6,232 nt of DNA, taken from positions 1 to 6,232 of the forward strand of contig DMLA01000055.1 in NCBI GenBank assembly GCA_003453555.1, written 5' to 3'. Below the pieces are notes generated by a model, which did not search any database, was not told the DNA's origin, and saw only the letters and a program-made list of their open reading frames with translations. This document shows positions 5,804-6,232 of the stretch, in pieces. The stretch comes from Chloroflexota bacterium (lineage in GTDB: Bacteria; Chloroflexota; Anaerolineae; UBA7937). The position numbers were made by a program, and so were the translations under genes. Each line of letters starts with the position of its first letter. The stretch's first letter is position 1.

Positions 5804-6232
5804 CTACCCCCTTGGTTGCTCTGGGGATGGCAGGTAAACCTTAGTGGTCGCTATGGTCAATGCTACATAGAGCCAGAAGAGGGAGACCGAATGGGGGAAA
5901 TCGAGGTTGAAGAAGTAGTGGTCGAAGACCCCTCCCACCATGGCCCCTACTATGGCTGCCAGAAGCCCCAAGAGGATGGCTTCCCCTTCGGGGTTGCTGG
6001 CTAGGGCTCTTCGGGCCCGCCAACCATGGACGAAGTAGAGGAGCATTATGAGGAGAAAAGAGCCCAGCCCCACCAAGCCCATATTCTCGGCCATGAGGAG
6101 GTAGACGCTGGAGACCCCTATATAGAGGTCGATGCTGGGAGCACCGCTGAAGCCCACCCCGAACCAGGGGTAACGGGAGATGAGGGTAAGGGCGTCCTTA
6201 TACTCTCCAAAGCGCATCTGGGTAGCCACATC
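5804..6232 (-). CDS. O-antigen ligase/polymerase-like membrane protein (C-terminal part)
   Basis: The frame runs open off the right edge, so only the last ~142 residues are visible. The GTG at 6229 is probably internal. The segment YKDALTLISRYPWFGVGFSG, followed by YLLMAENMGLVGLGSFLLI, matches the usual order in the Wzy_C/O-antigen ligase family: a 'Pl-x-G-x-G' loop, then a membrane helix after the large external loop. Three hydrophobic segments follow at about 50-68, 84-103 and 112-131 of the visible part, with a FDHYFF turn between the last two. Such proteins transfer or polymerise surface polysaccharide at the outer face of the cytoplasmic membrane. The family is broad, so ligase, polymerase and related bicarbonate-transporter-like roles cannot be told apart here. 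It ends at TAG 5804-5806, 178 nt upstream of glnA on the same strand. Confidence 0.72.
   Translation of the reverse strand, partial: DVATQMRFGEYKDALTLISRYPWFGVGFSGAPSIDLYIGVSSVYLLMAENMGLVGLGSFLLIMLLYFVHGWRARRALASNPEGEAILLGLLAAIVGAMVGGVFDHYFFNLDFPHSVSLFWLYVALTIATTKVYLPSPEQPRG

Overview
The window is ordinary-looking bacterial DNA with moderate to slightly high GC, strong GGAGG-type ribosome binding sites and a tightly packed layout. The gene content suggests an anaerobe: a CO-dehydrogenase/corrinoid-protein-type [4Fe-4S] domain, a Cys-rich DUF5714 protein, a lipoate ligase-like enzyme and an AmmeMemoRadiSam radical SAM enzyme. A Chloroflexota-like anaerobe would fit, but that is a guess from gene content, not something the sequence proves.

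Left half, plus strand (1-2623). After the possible tail of an upstream gene come four closely spaced genes. They encode a small Fe-S protein with a C-terminal PF04060-type cluster motif (63-593), a Cys-rich DUF5714 protein (627-1322), a lipoate-protein ligase A family protein with a C-terminal accessory domain (1297-2313), and a small single-cysteine thioredoxin-fold protein (2306-2623). Gaps or overlaps are +33, -26 and -8 nt, so this looks like one translationally coupled operon. Its joint function is not known to me. Iron-sulfur, thiol and lipoyl chemistry is the common theme, and this is the best candidate for an undescribed system here.

Middle, minus strand (2633-4063). The convergent region carries amrS (AmmeMemoRadiSam radical SAM enzyme). 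Downstream of it, and partly inside its reading frame, lies a decayed fragment of plsX (phosphate acyltransferase). The fragment has lost its N-terminus, carries a large internal deletion and changes frame at three places. The last 38 residues of the AmrS reading frame look like out-of-frame translation of junction and plsX DNA rather than native AmrS sequence.

Right, minus strand (4204-6232). A complete type I glutamine synthetase (glnA) has a near-ideal ribosome binding site and a perfect -10 hexamer about 95 nt upstream. It carries Phe at the position where adenylylated enzymes have Tyr. Beyond it, the 3' end of an O-antigen ligase/polymerase-like membrane protein runs off the window edge.

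The two halves converge near 2620-2640, with no convincing Rho-independent terminator between them. No tRNA, rRNA, CRISPR or insertion sequence was recognised.
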